A DNA stretch of 64,000 bases. It comes from Acinetobacter terrae. GTDB taxonomy: Bacteria > Pseudomonadota > Gammaproteobacteria > Pseudomonadales > Moraxellaceae. The notes below the pieces were generated by a model, which did not search any database, had not been told where the DNA came from, and worked only from the letters and a program-made list of their open reading frames with translations. The DNA lies in NCBI RefSeq assembly GCF_013004375.1, contig NZ_JABERI010000041.1, forward strand, positions 1 to 64,000, given 5' to 3'. Position 1 is the stretch's first letter. Each line of letters begins with the position of its first letter. The position numbers were made by a program, and so were the translations under genes. Below are positions 1-8,947 of this stretch, one piece after another.

Positions 1-82
1 TTCATCACGTGCTTATCCACTTGCTATAGAGAAAAAAGCTGAAGCATATGGTCAATTATTTAATGAAATAGGCTTACTATAA
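1..82 (+). CDS. C-terminal end of an unidentified protein (partial)
   Basis: An open frame enters from the left edge (codons from position 2) and ends at TAA 80-82. The last residues read ...AIEKKAEAYGQLFNEIGLL. Only 26 codons are visible, too few to assign a family. It converges on the minus-strand gene that ends at 90, with only 7 bases between the two stops and no room for a separate terminator. Confidence 0.5.
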   Translation, partial: SSRAYPLAIEKKAEAYGQLFNEIGLL

Positions 83-89
83 GTAAGTT

Positions 90-575
90 TTATTTACCAA
101 AAGGCATCATTTTGGGATATTTGACCCATCTAAAAGACTGCACGCTGAAATCCCGTACCTGAGTAAAATCGGACCAGATGAGTTGACTGCCTTTGGTCCA
201 TTTCAGACTTTGAATACGCTGTGCAATTTGAGCTAACTCTTCATTAGTGGCAGGGCGTAGTTCTCCAATTTCAACATAGAGTCGCACACCGGGATAATCA
301 CTAAATTCACCTTTAAATAAAGATTTTAACCAAAATAAGCGGCTGCTGTTAATTGCTTGAATACAGGCTTTTTTATTCTGTGGCAAATTTTCTTTAAAAG
401 ATTCAGCATAAGTATCAAAGAAAAAACCGGTTTGGTTTTCTCTAAGAAATAAAGTACCTATAGGCGTGATGGTGGGCTGTAACTGTGCATCAACAGTGGC
501 AATAGAGCAGTGCATGGCAGCTTTTTGAGTATTTTCCATCACTTTACGAATATGCCGCCATTCTTGATTATTCAT
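90..575 (-). CDS. pyridoxamine 5'-phosphate oxidase family protein (FMN-binding split barrel)
   Basis: 161 aa. The N-terminal half has the pattern of small split-barrel flavoproteins: a CSIATVDAQLQPTITPIG strand pair, then a FFFDTYAESFKENL stretch, as in general stress/PNPOx-like proteins. Such proteins bind FMN or a related cofactor; the substrate here cannot be read from the sequence. It is probably not the biosynthetic PdxH, which is longer and has its own signature. The start is supported by AAGGAC about 8 bases upstream of the ATG. It appears monocistronic. Family call is moderately sure; function is open. Confidence 0.65.
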   Translation of the reverse strand: MNNQEWRHIRKVMENTQKAAMHCSIATVDAQLQPTITPIGTLFLRENQTGFFFDTYAESFKENLPQNKKACIQAINSSRLFWLKSLFKGEFSDYPGVRLYVEIGELRPATNEELAQIAQRIQSLKWTKGSQLIWSDFTQVRDFSVQSFRWVKYPKMMPFGK

Positions 576-647
576 TTTGATTGTCCTTTTTATTATTTTT
601 AATATTATTCAGTAGGATGAAAAAAAATTGAATACATTTTTAGCAAT

Positions 648-813
648 CTGACTGGTCATTCATATAATTTTTAAGTTTGAAAAACGATATGAACAATGTC
701 CAAGATATAACGATATCTAAGTTGATAAACATCGTTTTGTTAAATGTGTCGATAAAAAAGTATTCGATGTATTGTCAGAGGCTATTGAGAATTATCAAAC
801 TTATGATGTTTAA
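648..813 (+). pseudogene. possible decayed coding remnant
   Basis: One frame reads as protein-like sequence on both sides of a single in-frame TAA: ...KFEKRYEQCPRYNDI, stop, VDKHRFVKCVDKKVFDV..., ending at TAA 811-813. No start codon or ribosome binding site serves it. The family is unknown. It may be chance, so this is only a weak call. Confidence 0.2.
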
Positions 814-836
814 AGATCATTAATAAAGCGTGAAAT

Positions 837-1274
837 TTATCCATCATATTCAACATAGTCCCATAAATTTAAACGGGATTTAATTTCACGGCGGATATTC
901 GGTAGCATGGGTAATAATGTGCCATCAATCCATAAACTTAAAGCCTGTGCAGAAATATTCTTTTGTTCACTATCGATAATTTGAGCGCCTTTAACCAAGA
1001 GCAAGGTTTCTTCATTTGCTTCAGTTTCAATGCCTTTAAATACCACCTGTAATTCCGAACCAGTATCTTGAATTATCCATTCCAATTCCAGCTGAATATT
1101 TTCACTGGATTTCAAAACAGCCTGACCTTCAAGAGTTTCAGAATCAGATAAGCAATCATATTCCACACGGACTTTGGCTAAAAACCATTCTTGCTGTCCA
1201 AGTTCATTTAGTGTTTTGTAGGGCGTTAAAATACCACTTAAATTAAATTGACGACTTAAATCAAAAAATTGCAT
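837..1274 (-). CDS. hypothetical protein
   Basis: 145 aa, acidic and soluble-looking, with no signal peptide or membrane segment. I recognise no domain. It begins MQFFDLSRQFNLSGILTPY and is rich in Glu, Leu and Ile with an alternating beta-like pattern. No convincing Shine-Dalgarno sequence precedes the ATG (the upstream bases are pyrimidine-rich), so translation may start elsewhere or be weak. It stands alone between two gaps. Confidence 0.6.
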   Translation of the reverse strand: MQFFDLSRQFNLSGILTPYKTLNELGQQEWFLAKVRVEYDCLSDSETLEGQAVLKSSENIQLELEWIIQDTGSELQVVFKGIETEANEETLLLVKGAQIIDSEQKNISAQALSLWIDGTLLPMLPNIRREIKSRLNLWDYVEYDG

Positions 1275-1609
1275 TGCAGGGGGTCACGATCAGGAGATAA
1301 ATGAGTTAAAAACTCGAAAAGTGGGATGTTAAAGCAAATCAGGAAATGAGTAAAACCATTGTGCTGATTCATCTAAAATATGTATAAATCGCATTCAATA
1401 TCTTATAAGTCATAATAATAATGTTAATCAAAGAAGTACCAAGCCCCATTGATTTAAAAAATCCACAACATGCAGAACATTAGGCGAATGAAATCAATAT
1501 TAAAAAACCGTGACGTTATTAATTTTTTAATTATTATGCTGAACTGATTCAATTGAAATAGCATTGGAAATAAAAGGACAATCTCTATTTTGATGTCATT
1601 CACTTGTCA
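1275..1609. other. 335-base gap, no gene seen
   Basis: AT-rich spacer between the starts of the hypothetical gene at 837-1274 and the end of the phospholipase D gene. All frames are short and interrupted. I see no convincing hairpin or repeat. Confidence 0.5.
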
Positions 1610-3169
1610 TTACATCACCCATTCAATCGGGAAATAAGACACCACTTTCATGGCAAAACGCTGGAATTTGGTGCTTTTAGGGTCTTGGTTGTATTCAACT
1701 GTAGATCCATCTTTTTGATAATCTAGCCAAATCACTTCCCCTTGTGGGTTGAGTTTTAACTCATAAGCAATTTGTGGTAAGTATTGATCCAGTGAGGTTG
1801 AAATCTGATCTTGTAATACATCAGATTCAACCACCAATCCGACTTCAGTATTTAAATTGGCTGAACGCGGATCGAAGTTAAATGAACCAATAAACACCAT
1901 ACCGTCGATATCAAAAAATTTTGCATGCAAGCTTGAGGCATTTTTATTTTTGGCGGGAATCACATTGCCTGTGACCACTTCATACCAGGTACGTTTATGC
2001 CGTTCAATATAAGGCTTAAACTCATAAAGTTTGACACCACCTTTTAGCAAATCATGACGATATTTTTTATAAAAGGCATGCACTACTGGAACATCATTGG
2101 CCATGAATGAATTGGTCAGTACTCGAACCTCAACATTATTCTTGACCAGCTTGGTTAAATAATCTGTACCTTTACGGGTCGGTACAAAATAGGCAGAAAC
2201 CAGTTCAAGATGCTGCTTTGGTTCCCCCATAATATTCAGCATCTGACGGTAAATCAGTTGATCTCCTGATGCCTCTGCACGAATTTTGTTCGGTGAGTCT
2301 GCGACAAAATGTGCTTTTGCCCAATTAATGGGACGGTCTTTTAAGTGCTGATTAATTTGTTTTTCGGCCAGTTCAATCCGTTTTTTCAGCTGATCTTTTT
2401 GTAAAGCCGTCAGTTCATAATATTTACGTAATTTGGAAAGTTGCTCTTGATGACCATCGCCTAGCAGCTGGGGAACTGAATAGCTTAAATCATCATTCCA
2501 GAAGTCCTGAAACACTTGATTGGACTGCTTCACTGCTGTGCCATAAAACAAAATATCCATGTCGGTAAACTGAAAATTTTCACTGGCATCAAAGTATTCA
2601 CGGCTGATATTGCGTCCACCCGTCACCGCTATGGCACCATCTGCAATAATCAACTTATTGTGCATACGGTGATTGATTTGGTTAAAACGAAAAACATAAT
2701 CAAACACCCGTAATTTTCTAAATCTAAATGTGTAAGGATTAAAGAGTTTAATTTCAAAGTTTGGATGTTTTGCCAGTTGTTTTAAGGTGAAATCGAGTTG
2801 GGAACCGTTTTGGTCATCAATCAATAAACGGATTTTTACCCCACGATCTGCGGCTTTGAGCAATTCAGCCAGCATCAGATGTCCAATCGAATCATCTTCC
2901 CACATGTAATATTGCAAATCGAGATTATATTGCGCTTTATTAATCAGATGAAGTCTTGAAGCAATACTGATAAAGGCATCTTCCAAAGTAAAATAAGCCG
3001 TTAGACCTTGTGCCATTTGTGCATCAACATTGGAACCGTTTAACCAGTGTTCAGCATGAACGTGAATAGAAGATTGCTTTTTTGATTCATTCATCGGCAA
3101 ACTGCATCCTGTCAGTGTGATGACTGCAAATGAAAGTAAGACAGCTTGAGCAGATTGTCTAATTTGCAT
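1610..3169 (-). CDS. phospholipase D / cardiolipin synthase family lipoprotein
   Basis: 519 aa. A lipoprotein signal with lipobox LTGC (Cys22) anchors it outside the inner membrane. Two HKD catalytic motifs are present: H170-x-K172-x4-D177 (HNKLIIAD) and H415-x-K417-x4-D422 (HAKFFDID). Each is followed by the usual GG/GSFNFDPRS-type strand. Two HKD motifs in one chain make a complete phospholipase D or cardiolipin-synthase active site. Layout and length resemble the ClsC/YmdC group, which transfers phosphatidyl groups between phospholipids, but ClsC itself is not a typical lipoprotein, so the substrate is uncertain. It is divergent from frmA with a 122-base gap. Confidence 0.85.
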   Translation of the reverse strand: MQIRQSAQAVLLSFAVITLTGCSLPMNESKKQSSIHVHAEHWLNGSNVDAQMAQGLTAYFTLEDAFISIASRLHLINKAQYNLDLQYYMWEDDSIGHLMLAELLKAADRGVKIRLLIDDQNGSQLDFTLKQLAKHPNFEIKLFNPYTFRFRKLRVFDYVFRFNQINHRMHNKLIIADGAIAVTGGRNISREYFDASENFQFTDMDILFYGTAVKQSNQVFQDFWNDDLSYSVPQLLGDGHQEQLSKLRKYYELTALQKDQLKKRIELAEKQINQHLKDRPINWAKAHFVADSPNKIRAEASGDQLIYRQMLNIMGEPKQHLELVSAYFVPTRKGTDYLTKLVKNNVEVRVLTNSFMANDVPVVHAFYKKYRHDLLKGGVKLYEFKPYIERHKRTWYEVVTGNVIPAKNKNASSLHAKFFDIDGMVFIGSFNFDPRSANLNTEVGLVVESDVLQDQISTSLDQYLPQIAYELKLNPQGEVIWLDYQKDGSTVEYNQDPKSTKFQRFAMKVVSYFPIEWVM

Positions 3170-3237
3170 AATTATTATGAAGTCATAAAGTTATAAGTAC
3201 ATATTATCATCATGTTAAAGGTTGAACCGGACAATAA

Positions 3238-4407
<1,170 letters not shown>

Positions 4408-4420
4408 TCTTCTTCAAAAT

Positions 4421-4449
4421 AAAAAAATGGGCATATCGCCCGTTTTTTT
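4421..4449. terminator. bidirectional rho-independent terminator
   Basis: GC-core hairpin GGGC-ATATC-GCCC (4429-4441) flanked by an A-run on the left and a T-run (4443-4449) on the right. It sits between the converging frmA and tyrB genes and can serve both. Confidence 0.8.
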
Positions 4450-4461
4450 ATATCCGCTTGT

Positions 4462-5667
4462 TTAAGCAGTAGCTTTAATGACTTCTGCAATAGATTCAGC
4501 CACATAATCAATATTACTTAAATTCAGTCCTGCAGCACACATACGACCACTGCGCACCAGATAAATAGCATATTGATCTTTTAAGATATCAACCTGTTCA
4601 GCCGTTAAGCCTGTGTAACTAAACATCCCTTGCTGTTTGACCAGATAACTAAAGTCACGTTCAGGCAAAGCTTGGCTCAATTTTTCATTCAAAATTTGAC
4701 GCATTTTAATGATACGTTCGCGCATTTCTGTCAGTTCCGCCTGCCATTGTGCAGTCAGATCAATATCATTCAGTACATTATCCACCAACAAGGCACCCGT
4801 GGTTGGAGGGCTTGAGTAAATACGACGTACAGTTGCCTTTAGTTGACCCAACACTTTTTGTGCGGTGGCTTGATCATCACATACAAAAGTTAAGCCACCG
4901 ACGCGTTCGCCATAAAGTGAGAAAATTTTAGAGAATGAATTGCTAATAATAAAATTCATGCCTGCCTTATCTAAAGCACGAATCGCATAAGCATCTTGTT
5001 CTAAGCCTTGACCAAAACCTTGATAGGCAATATCCAGGAAAGGAATCAGATCCTGTTTTTGCAAGACTTCAATCACTTGATCCCATTCAGCAGAGGTTAA
5101 ATCTGCACCTGTCGGGTTGTGGCAACAAGGGTGTAACAGCACAATGCTTTTTGCTGGAAGCTGGTTTAATTTTTCTAGCATGGCGGGCACATTGACGCCA
5201 TTGGTCGCTGCATCAAAATAAGGGTAGAAATGCGAGTGAATGCCAGCGCCATTAAAGATGGCAATATGATTTTCCCACGTCGGTTGACTCATCCAAACGT
5301 CAGATTCCGGAAAATATTTTTTAAGAAAATCTGCACCCACTTTCAGTGCGCCAGAACCACCCAAAGTTTGAATCGTTACCGCGCGACCATCACGACGGGC
5401 TGGACTATCTTGACCTAAAACAAGGGCTTGAGTAGCTTGATTATAAGACTTCAAACCATCCATAGGTAAATAGAGCTTGACCTGATCATTGGTCGCTTCA
5501 ATATTTTTATAGGCTGCTTTAATGGCATTTAATTGAGGAACAATATTGTCTTCATTGTAATAAAGTCCAATACTTAAATTAATTTTTTGCGTCCGTTCAT
5601 CTTTACCAAACTCTTCCATAAGAGAAAGAATCGGATCACCTGCATAACTATCAACATGTTGGAACAT
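4462..5667 (-). CDS. tyrB: aromatic amino acid aminotransferase
   Basis: 401 aa from ATG 5667. It is a PLP-dependent class I aminotransferase of the AspC/TyrB subgroup, making phenylalanine and tyrosine from their 2-oxo acids with glutamate as donor. The PLP lysine lies in [26 protein letters not shown] and the C-terminal [14 protein letters not shown] (substrate-carboxylate Arg) are typical. An in-frame ATG 12 codons upstream exists, but GAAGGA sits 8 bases before the chosen ATG and the protein then begins [16 protein letters not shown] as in the family. AspC-like aspartate use cannot be excluded. It is divergent from the DAHP synthase leader, which fits the pathway. Confidence 0.85.
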   Translation of the reverse strand: MFQHVDSYAGDPILSLMEEFGKDERTQKINLSIGLYYNEDNIVPQLNAIKAAYKNIEATNDQVKLYLPMDGLKSYNQATQALVLGQDSPARRDGRAVTIQTLGGSGALKVGADFLKKYFPESDVWMSQPTWENHIAIFNGAGIHSHFYPYFDAATNGVNVPAMLEKLNQLPAKSIVLLHPCCHNPTGADLTSAEWDQVIEVLQKQDLIPFLDIAYQGFGQGLEQDAYAIRALDKAGMNFIISNSFSKIFSLYGERVGGLTFVCDDQATAQKVLGQLKATVRRIYSSPPTTGALLVDNVLNDIDLTAQWQAELTEMRERIIKMRQILNEKLSQALPERDFSYLVKQQGMFSYTGLTAEQVDILKDQYAIYLVRSGRMCAAGLNLSNIDYVAESIAEVIKATA

Positions 5668-5911
5668 GAATATATCCTTCGTTATATGTGGTAAACAAAT
5701 CAAGCCTTCGGTATAGAACGCATTTTATCTTTTAATGCCAATGGATGGTCTTTTATTTTTATAGGAACTGCCCAGTAGTATTGAGATATTTATTTAAAGA
5801 ACATGAAAAATAGAAAACGATTAAATTGAAGTTTGAGAGCCAAGCTTTATTTTTAAACAATATATAAGTAAAAGTTGACTGATTTATGTATTTTTATTTT
5901 GTATAAAATTC

Positions 5912-5940
5912 TTGTCAAATTGATGAATACAGCGTATTTT
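5912..5940 (+). promoter_or_regulatory. candidate promoter of the DAHP synthase leader transcript
   Basis: TTGTCA (5912-5917), a 17-base spacer, then TATTTT (5935-5940). This would start transcription about 30 bases before the first leader peptide. It was judged by eye against the sigma-70 consensus. Confidence 0.45.
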
Positions 5941-5975
5941 AATTTTAAGACACATACTTTTTTGAAGAAATAAAG

Positions 5976-6032
5976 ATGTTAAAGCAACCAGTCATCTCAA
6001 ACGCACGTTATTATTTTTGGCAATTTAGATAA
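5976..6032 (+). CDS. aromatic leader peptide 1 of the DAHP synthase gene
   Basis: 18-codon ORF reading MLKQPVISNARYYFWQFR. Five of residues 12-17 are aromatic (Tyr, Tyr, Phe, Trp, Phe) and they immediately precede the stop, the layout of an attenuation leader. It is followed at once by competing hairpins and an intrinsic terminator, with a DAHP synthase gene beyond. Known leader peptides (pheA, trpL, pheST) work by ribosome stalling at codons for the pathway product; a sensor of several aromatic amino acids is the natural inference. The ribosome binding site is modest (AAGAAATAAAG). Confidence 0.8.
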   Translation: MLKQPVISNARYYFWQFR

Positions 6033-6110
6033 TTGCCTGAACGCGTTCGGGCAAGAAATGGTTGCCCACCAAGTTTATAACCTGATCGGCAACCCTGATC
6101 AGGTTTTTTT
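6033..6110 (+). promoter_or_regulatory. transcription attenuator with alternative hairpins
   Basis: Three mutually competing pairings are visible. (1) TTGCCTGAAC...GTTCGGGCAA (6033-6054) forms a nearly perfect hairpin just after the leader stop. (2) GGTTGCC (6060-6066) pairs with GGCAACC (6088-6094), and GGGCAA (6049-6054) can also pair with TTGCCC (6062-6067). (3) The terminator stem lies at 6079-6105. Pairing (2) consumes the terminator loop and traps its 5' arm, so it behaves as an anti-terminator. This is the classic 1:2 / 2:3 / 3:4 logic. Confidence 0.75.
6079..6110 (+). terminator. attenuator terminator hairpin
   Basis: Nine-base-pair stem AACCTGATC / GATCAGGTT with a 9-base loop, followed directly by an unbroken T-run to 6110. 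It lies 177 bases before the DAHP synthase start, so it terminates leader transcripts rather than the upstream gene. Confidence 0.85.
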
Positions 6111-6146
6111 ATGCTTTATTTTTCTTACACTTTTTGGAGTTAGCTC

Positions 6147-6251
6147 ATGAAATCATTAAATTACTCATATTTTAGCAACTCTTATTGGTTTTACTTTAGT
6201 CAAATGATGACGCTTGCCTTGCAATCCATTAGACCCATAACGCTCAAATAA
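6147..6251 (+). CDS. second aromatic-rich small ORF upstream of DAHP synthase
   Basis: 34-codon ORF with a strong Shine-Dalgarno sequence (TTGGAG, 6135-6140, 6 bases before the ATG). Residues 6-17 read YSYFSNSYWFYF, eight aromatics in twelve. It begins after the attenuator terminator and ends 35 bases before the DAHP synthase ATG. It is therefore transcribed only when attenuation fails. The density of Tyr/Phe/Trp codons argues it is a second sensing element, perhaps controlling translation. A short hairpin GGACT/AGTCC (6258-6273) lies just before the ribosome binding site of the gene. No function is known to me. Confidence 0.65.
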   Translation: MKSLNYSYFSNSYWFYFSQMMTLALQSIRPITLK

Positions 6252-6286
6252 AAGATTGGACTGAAAAAAGTCCCCAGGAAAGACCA

Positions 6287-7348
6287 ATGAATGCTTTAAA
6301 TACTGCTTTACAACAAACGCAAACGACTGCGAAAGAAACCACTTTAAGTTTGCCTCATCAATTGAAGGCACAATTTCCTTTATCTGCAAAACTGGCTCAA
6401 CAAATTGCCGAGCAGCGTCAAACCATTCAAAATATTCTAGATGGCAAAGATCATCGTTTGATGGTGGTGACAGGTCCGTGTTCCATTCATGATCCCGTTT
6501 CTGCACTTGAATATGCTGAAAAATTACAACAATTACAAAGTCAGGTATCAGATCAAATTTTTCTGGTTATGCGTGCATATATTGAAAAACCACGCACCAC
6601 GATTGGTTGGAAAGGTTTTTTATATGACCCAAATTTAGATGGTTCATCTAACATGCAATTGGGCTTAGAAAAATCACGCGAGTTATATCTGCAAATTATA
6701 GAAATGGGTTTACCAATTGCATCGGAAATTTTAAGCCCGATGGCGACCGCATATTTCGATGATTTGCTGGCTTGGGGTGCAATTGGTGCACGTACCAGCG
6801 AATCGCAGATTCACCGTGAAATTTCAAGCCATATGCCATACAGCATTGGTTTCAAAAATGGCACAGATGGTTCAATTCAAATTGCACTTGATGCCATTCA
6901 ATCGGCTTCACATCCACATGAATTCCTAGGCATGAGCCAATCCGGCTTACCTTGTATTCTAGAATCACAAGGTAATCGAAAAGCGCATCTGATTTTACGC
7001 GGTGCAAATTCGGGTCCTAATTACCAATTGGCTGAAATCGAGCACATTAAAGAAAAATCCAAAGTTGAATTGCCGGCATTAGTGATTGATTGTAGTCATG
7101 GTAATAGTCACAAAAATCCCTTATTACAACCTGAAGTTTTACGTACCATTGTAGATGAACGCGTACAAAGCAATGTTCGTGGCGTGATGCTGGAAAGCTA
7201 TCTGGTTGATGGTCAGCAAAAGATTTCATGTGAGATGACCTATGGTCAATCTGTGACTGATGGTTGTTTAGGTTGGGATAAAACCCAGCAACTTTTATTG
7301 GGTGTTGCAGATTCCCTGCGTATTTCTCAATTAAAGCGTAGTGCTTAA
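6287..7348 (+). CDS. aroF: 3-deoxy-7-phosphoheptulonate (DAHP) synthase, class I
   Basis: 353 aa, normal for the AroF/AroG/AroH family. It condenses phosphoenolpyruvate with erythrose 4-phosphate in the first step of the shikimate pathway. Conserved blocks are GPCSIHD, KPRTTIGWKG, GAIGARTSESQIHRE, GFKNGTDGS, LRGANSGPNY and DCSHGNSHK. The stretch GMSQSGLPCILESQGN and the DCSHGNS form look more like the tyrosine-sensitive AroF than AroG, but the feedback specificity is an inference. AGGAAAG (6276-6282) precedes the ATG. Expression is probably controlled by the leader described at 5976-6251. Confidence 0.92.
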   Translation: MNALNTALQQTQTTAKETTLSLPHQLKAQFPLSAKLAQQIAEQRQTIQNILDGKDHRLMVVTGPCSIHDPVSALEYAEKLQQLQSQVSDQIFLVMRAYIEKPRTTIGWKGFLYDPNLDGSSNMQLGLEKSRELYLQIIEMGLPIASEILSPMATAYFDDLLAWGAIGARTSESQIHREISSHMPYSIGFKNGTDGSIQIALDAIQSASHPHEFLGMSQSGLPCILESQGNRKAHLILRGANSGPNYQLAEIEHIKEKSKVELPALVIDCSHGNSHKNPLLQPEVLRTIVDERVQSNVRGVMLESYLVDGQQKISCEMTYGQSVTDGCLGWDKTQQLLLGVADSLRISQLKRSA

Positions 7349-7375
7349 TATTTTTAAAAAGCGTGATTATTTTCT

Positions 7376-7409
7376 AACAAAGCCCCGTTGATCGGGGCTT
7401 TGTTGTTTC
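7376..7409 (+). terminator. rho-independent terminator after DAHP synthase
   Basis: Perfect 11-base-pair stem AACAAAGCCCC / GGGGCTTTGTT (7376-7404) with a 7-base loop, followed by GTTTCTT. Confidence 0.85.
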
Positions 7410-7636
7410 TTATAAGCACATTTATGTTGTCTGTTTAAATTTAGAACAATACTTTGTTGATGCTCTATACATTTTTTATTCATTCTTTTAACTGATTGGA
7501 ATTAACAAATTTGAGTCGTATAGCTTCTTTAGGCACAATAATTGAAATTGATACTCAGCAATAACTAATTGTTTAATAATTACAATTCACTATAGATATT
7601 GCTGAGTACTGGAAATAATTTTAAATGGGGAAAAAT

Positions 7637-8830
7637 ATGTATAGTGCGGAATTACTGGAAGAAGCGCGTAAAATAATATTTCATATGCTGACCAAAGTGG
7701 TGGAATATGGTGGCTCGGACTTATTTATTTCAGCAGATTTTCCGCCCAGCATTAAACATCAAGGCCTAATGAAACCGATTGGGCAACAGGCATTAACTGC
7801 AGATAAGACAAAATTATTTGCCTACAGTTTAATGAATGAAAAACAACGTCAGGAATTTGAAAAAGAACTCGAATGTAATTTTGCCATTAATGTTCCCGAT
7901 GTTTCGCGCTTTCGTATTAATGTGTTTCAACAACAGTTACAAGTGGGTATGGTGATTCGAACCATTACCGCGGAAATTCCAAATTTTACCAAGTTAAAAC
8001 TGCCTGAAACATTAAAAGACGTGATGATGGCGAAACGCGGATTGATCCTTGTCGTTGGAGCTACGGGTTCGGGTAAATCTACGTCTTTGGCGGCAATGAT
8101 TGATCACCGTAATGAAAATTCAGCCGGGCATATCATTACCGTTGAAGATCCGGTTGAATATGTACATAAGCACAAGAAATCGATGGTGACTCACCGTGAA
8201 GTGGGTGTAGATAGCCACTCATGGCACAATGCCTTAAAAAATACCTTGCGTCAGGCACCTGATGTGATCCTGATTGGGGAAATCCGTGATACTGAAACCA
8301 TGGAACACGCAATTGCCTTTGCGGAAACCGGGCATTTATGTTTAGGAACCTTACATGCCAACAATGCCAATCAGGCACTTGATCGAATCATTAACTTTTT
8401 CCCTGAAGAACGAAAAAATCAATTGCTGATGGACTTGTCTTCCAATATGAAAGCGATTATTTCCCAGCGCTTGGTGCGAACTCAAGATGGCAGCGGTCGT
8501 CGTGCTGCCATTGAAATTTTGCTGAATACTCCATTGATTGGCGATAATATTTTGAAAGGTCAACTTCATGAACTGAAAGAGATTATGAAAAAATCCCGTG
8601 AATTGGGCATGCAAACTTTTGATCAGGCATTATTTGATTTGTATAATGAAGGTGCGATTAGTTATGAAGAAGCCTTGCGCAATGCAGATTCCATGAATGA
8701 ATTACGCTTACAGATCAAATTAAAAAGTCCTAGAGAGGATCAATCTGTGCCCGGTTCAGCATCATCATTTAGCATGATGCAGGAAAGTAATGTAGATGAA
8801 AGTGAAACCAAAGAGAAGAATCAAGCTTAG
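7637..8830 (+). CDS. pilU: PilT/PilU-family twitching motility ATPase
   Basis: 397 aa from the second ATG (7637), which has GGGGA about 5 bases upstream; an ATG at 7625 would have no site. It is a type IV pilus retraction-type ATPase acting as a cytoplasmic hexamer. The N-terminal PAS-like pilT domain is followed by Walker A GATGSGKST, the Asp box ITVEDPVEYVH, Walker B DVILIGEIRD and the His box GHLCLGTLHANN. The C-terminal EIMKKSRELGMQTFDQALF region matches PilU better than PilT. The last 30 residues are a Ser/Glu-rich tail. No pilT or other pilus gene is adjacent, whereas pilT and pilU are often neighbours. Confidence 0.85.
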   Translation: MYSAELLEEARKIIFHMLTKVVEYGGSDLFISADFPPSIKHQGLMKPIGQQALTADKTKLFAYSLMNEKQRQEFEKELECNFAINVPDVSRFRINVFQQQLQVGMVIRTITAEIPNFTKLKLPETLKDVMMAKRGLILVVGATGSGKSTSLAAMIDHRNENSAGHIITVEDPVEYVHKHKKSMVTHREVGVDSHSWHNALKNTLRQAPDVILIGEIRDTETMEHAIAFAETGHLCLGTLHANNANQALDRIINFFPEERKNQLLMDLSSNMKAIISQRLVRTQDGSGRRAAIEILLNTPLIGDNILKGQLHELKEIMKKSRELGMQTFDQALFDLYNEGAISYEEALRNADSMNELRLQIKLKSPREDQSVPGSASSFSMMQESNVDESETKEKNQA

Positions 8831-8882
8831 TTGAGTCATGTTTTAAAATAATAATTTTAAAACTATTAAGTGAAGCTATAAA

Positions 8883-8919
8883 AAATATGCATCATCCAAT
8901 TTTAGGGTGATGCATATTT
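8883..8919. terminator. bidirectional terminator hairpin
   Basis: 15-base-pair stem AAATATGCATCATCC / GGGTGATGCATATTT with one wobble, 7-base loop. It lies between the converging pilU-type gene and the MFS gene. Confidence 0.7.
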
Positions 8920-8947
8920 CTATTATATGAGTCTGGTTTGAAGTTTT

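Noticed and set aside
6165..6506. Minus-strand ORF of 113 codons across the DAHP synthase start
   Set aside because: It overlaps the second leader and the start of the real gene on the opposite strand, has no family match and no ribosome site.
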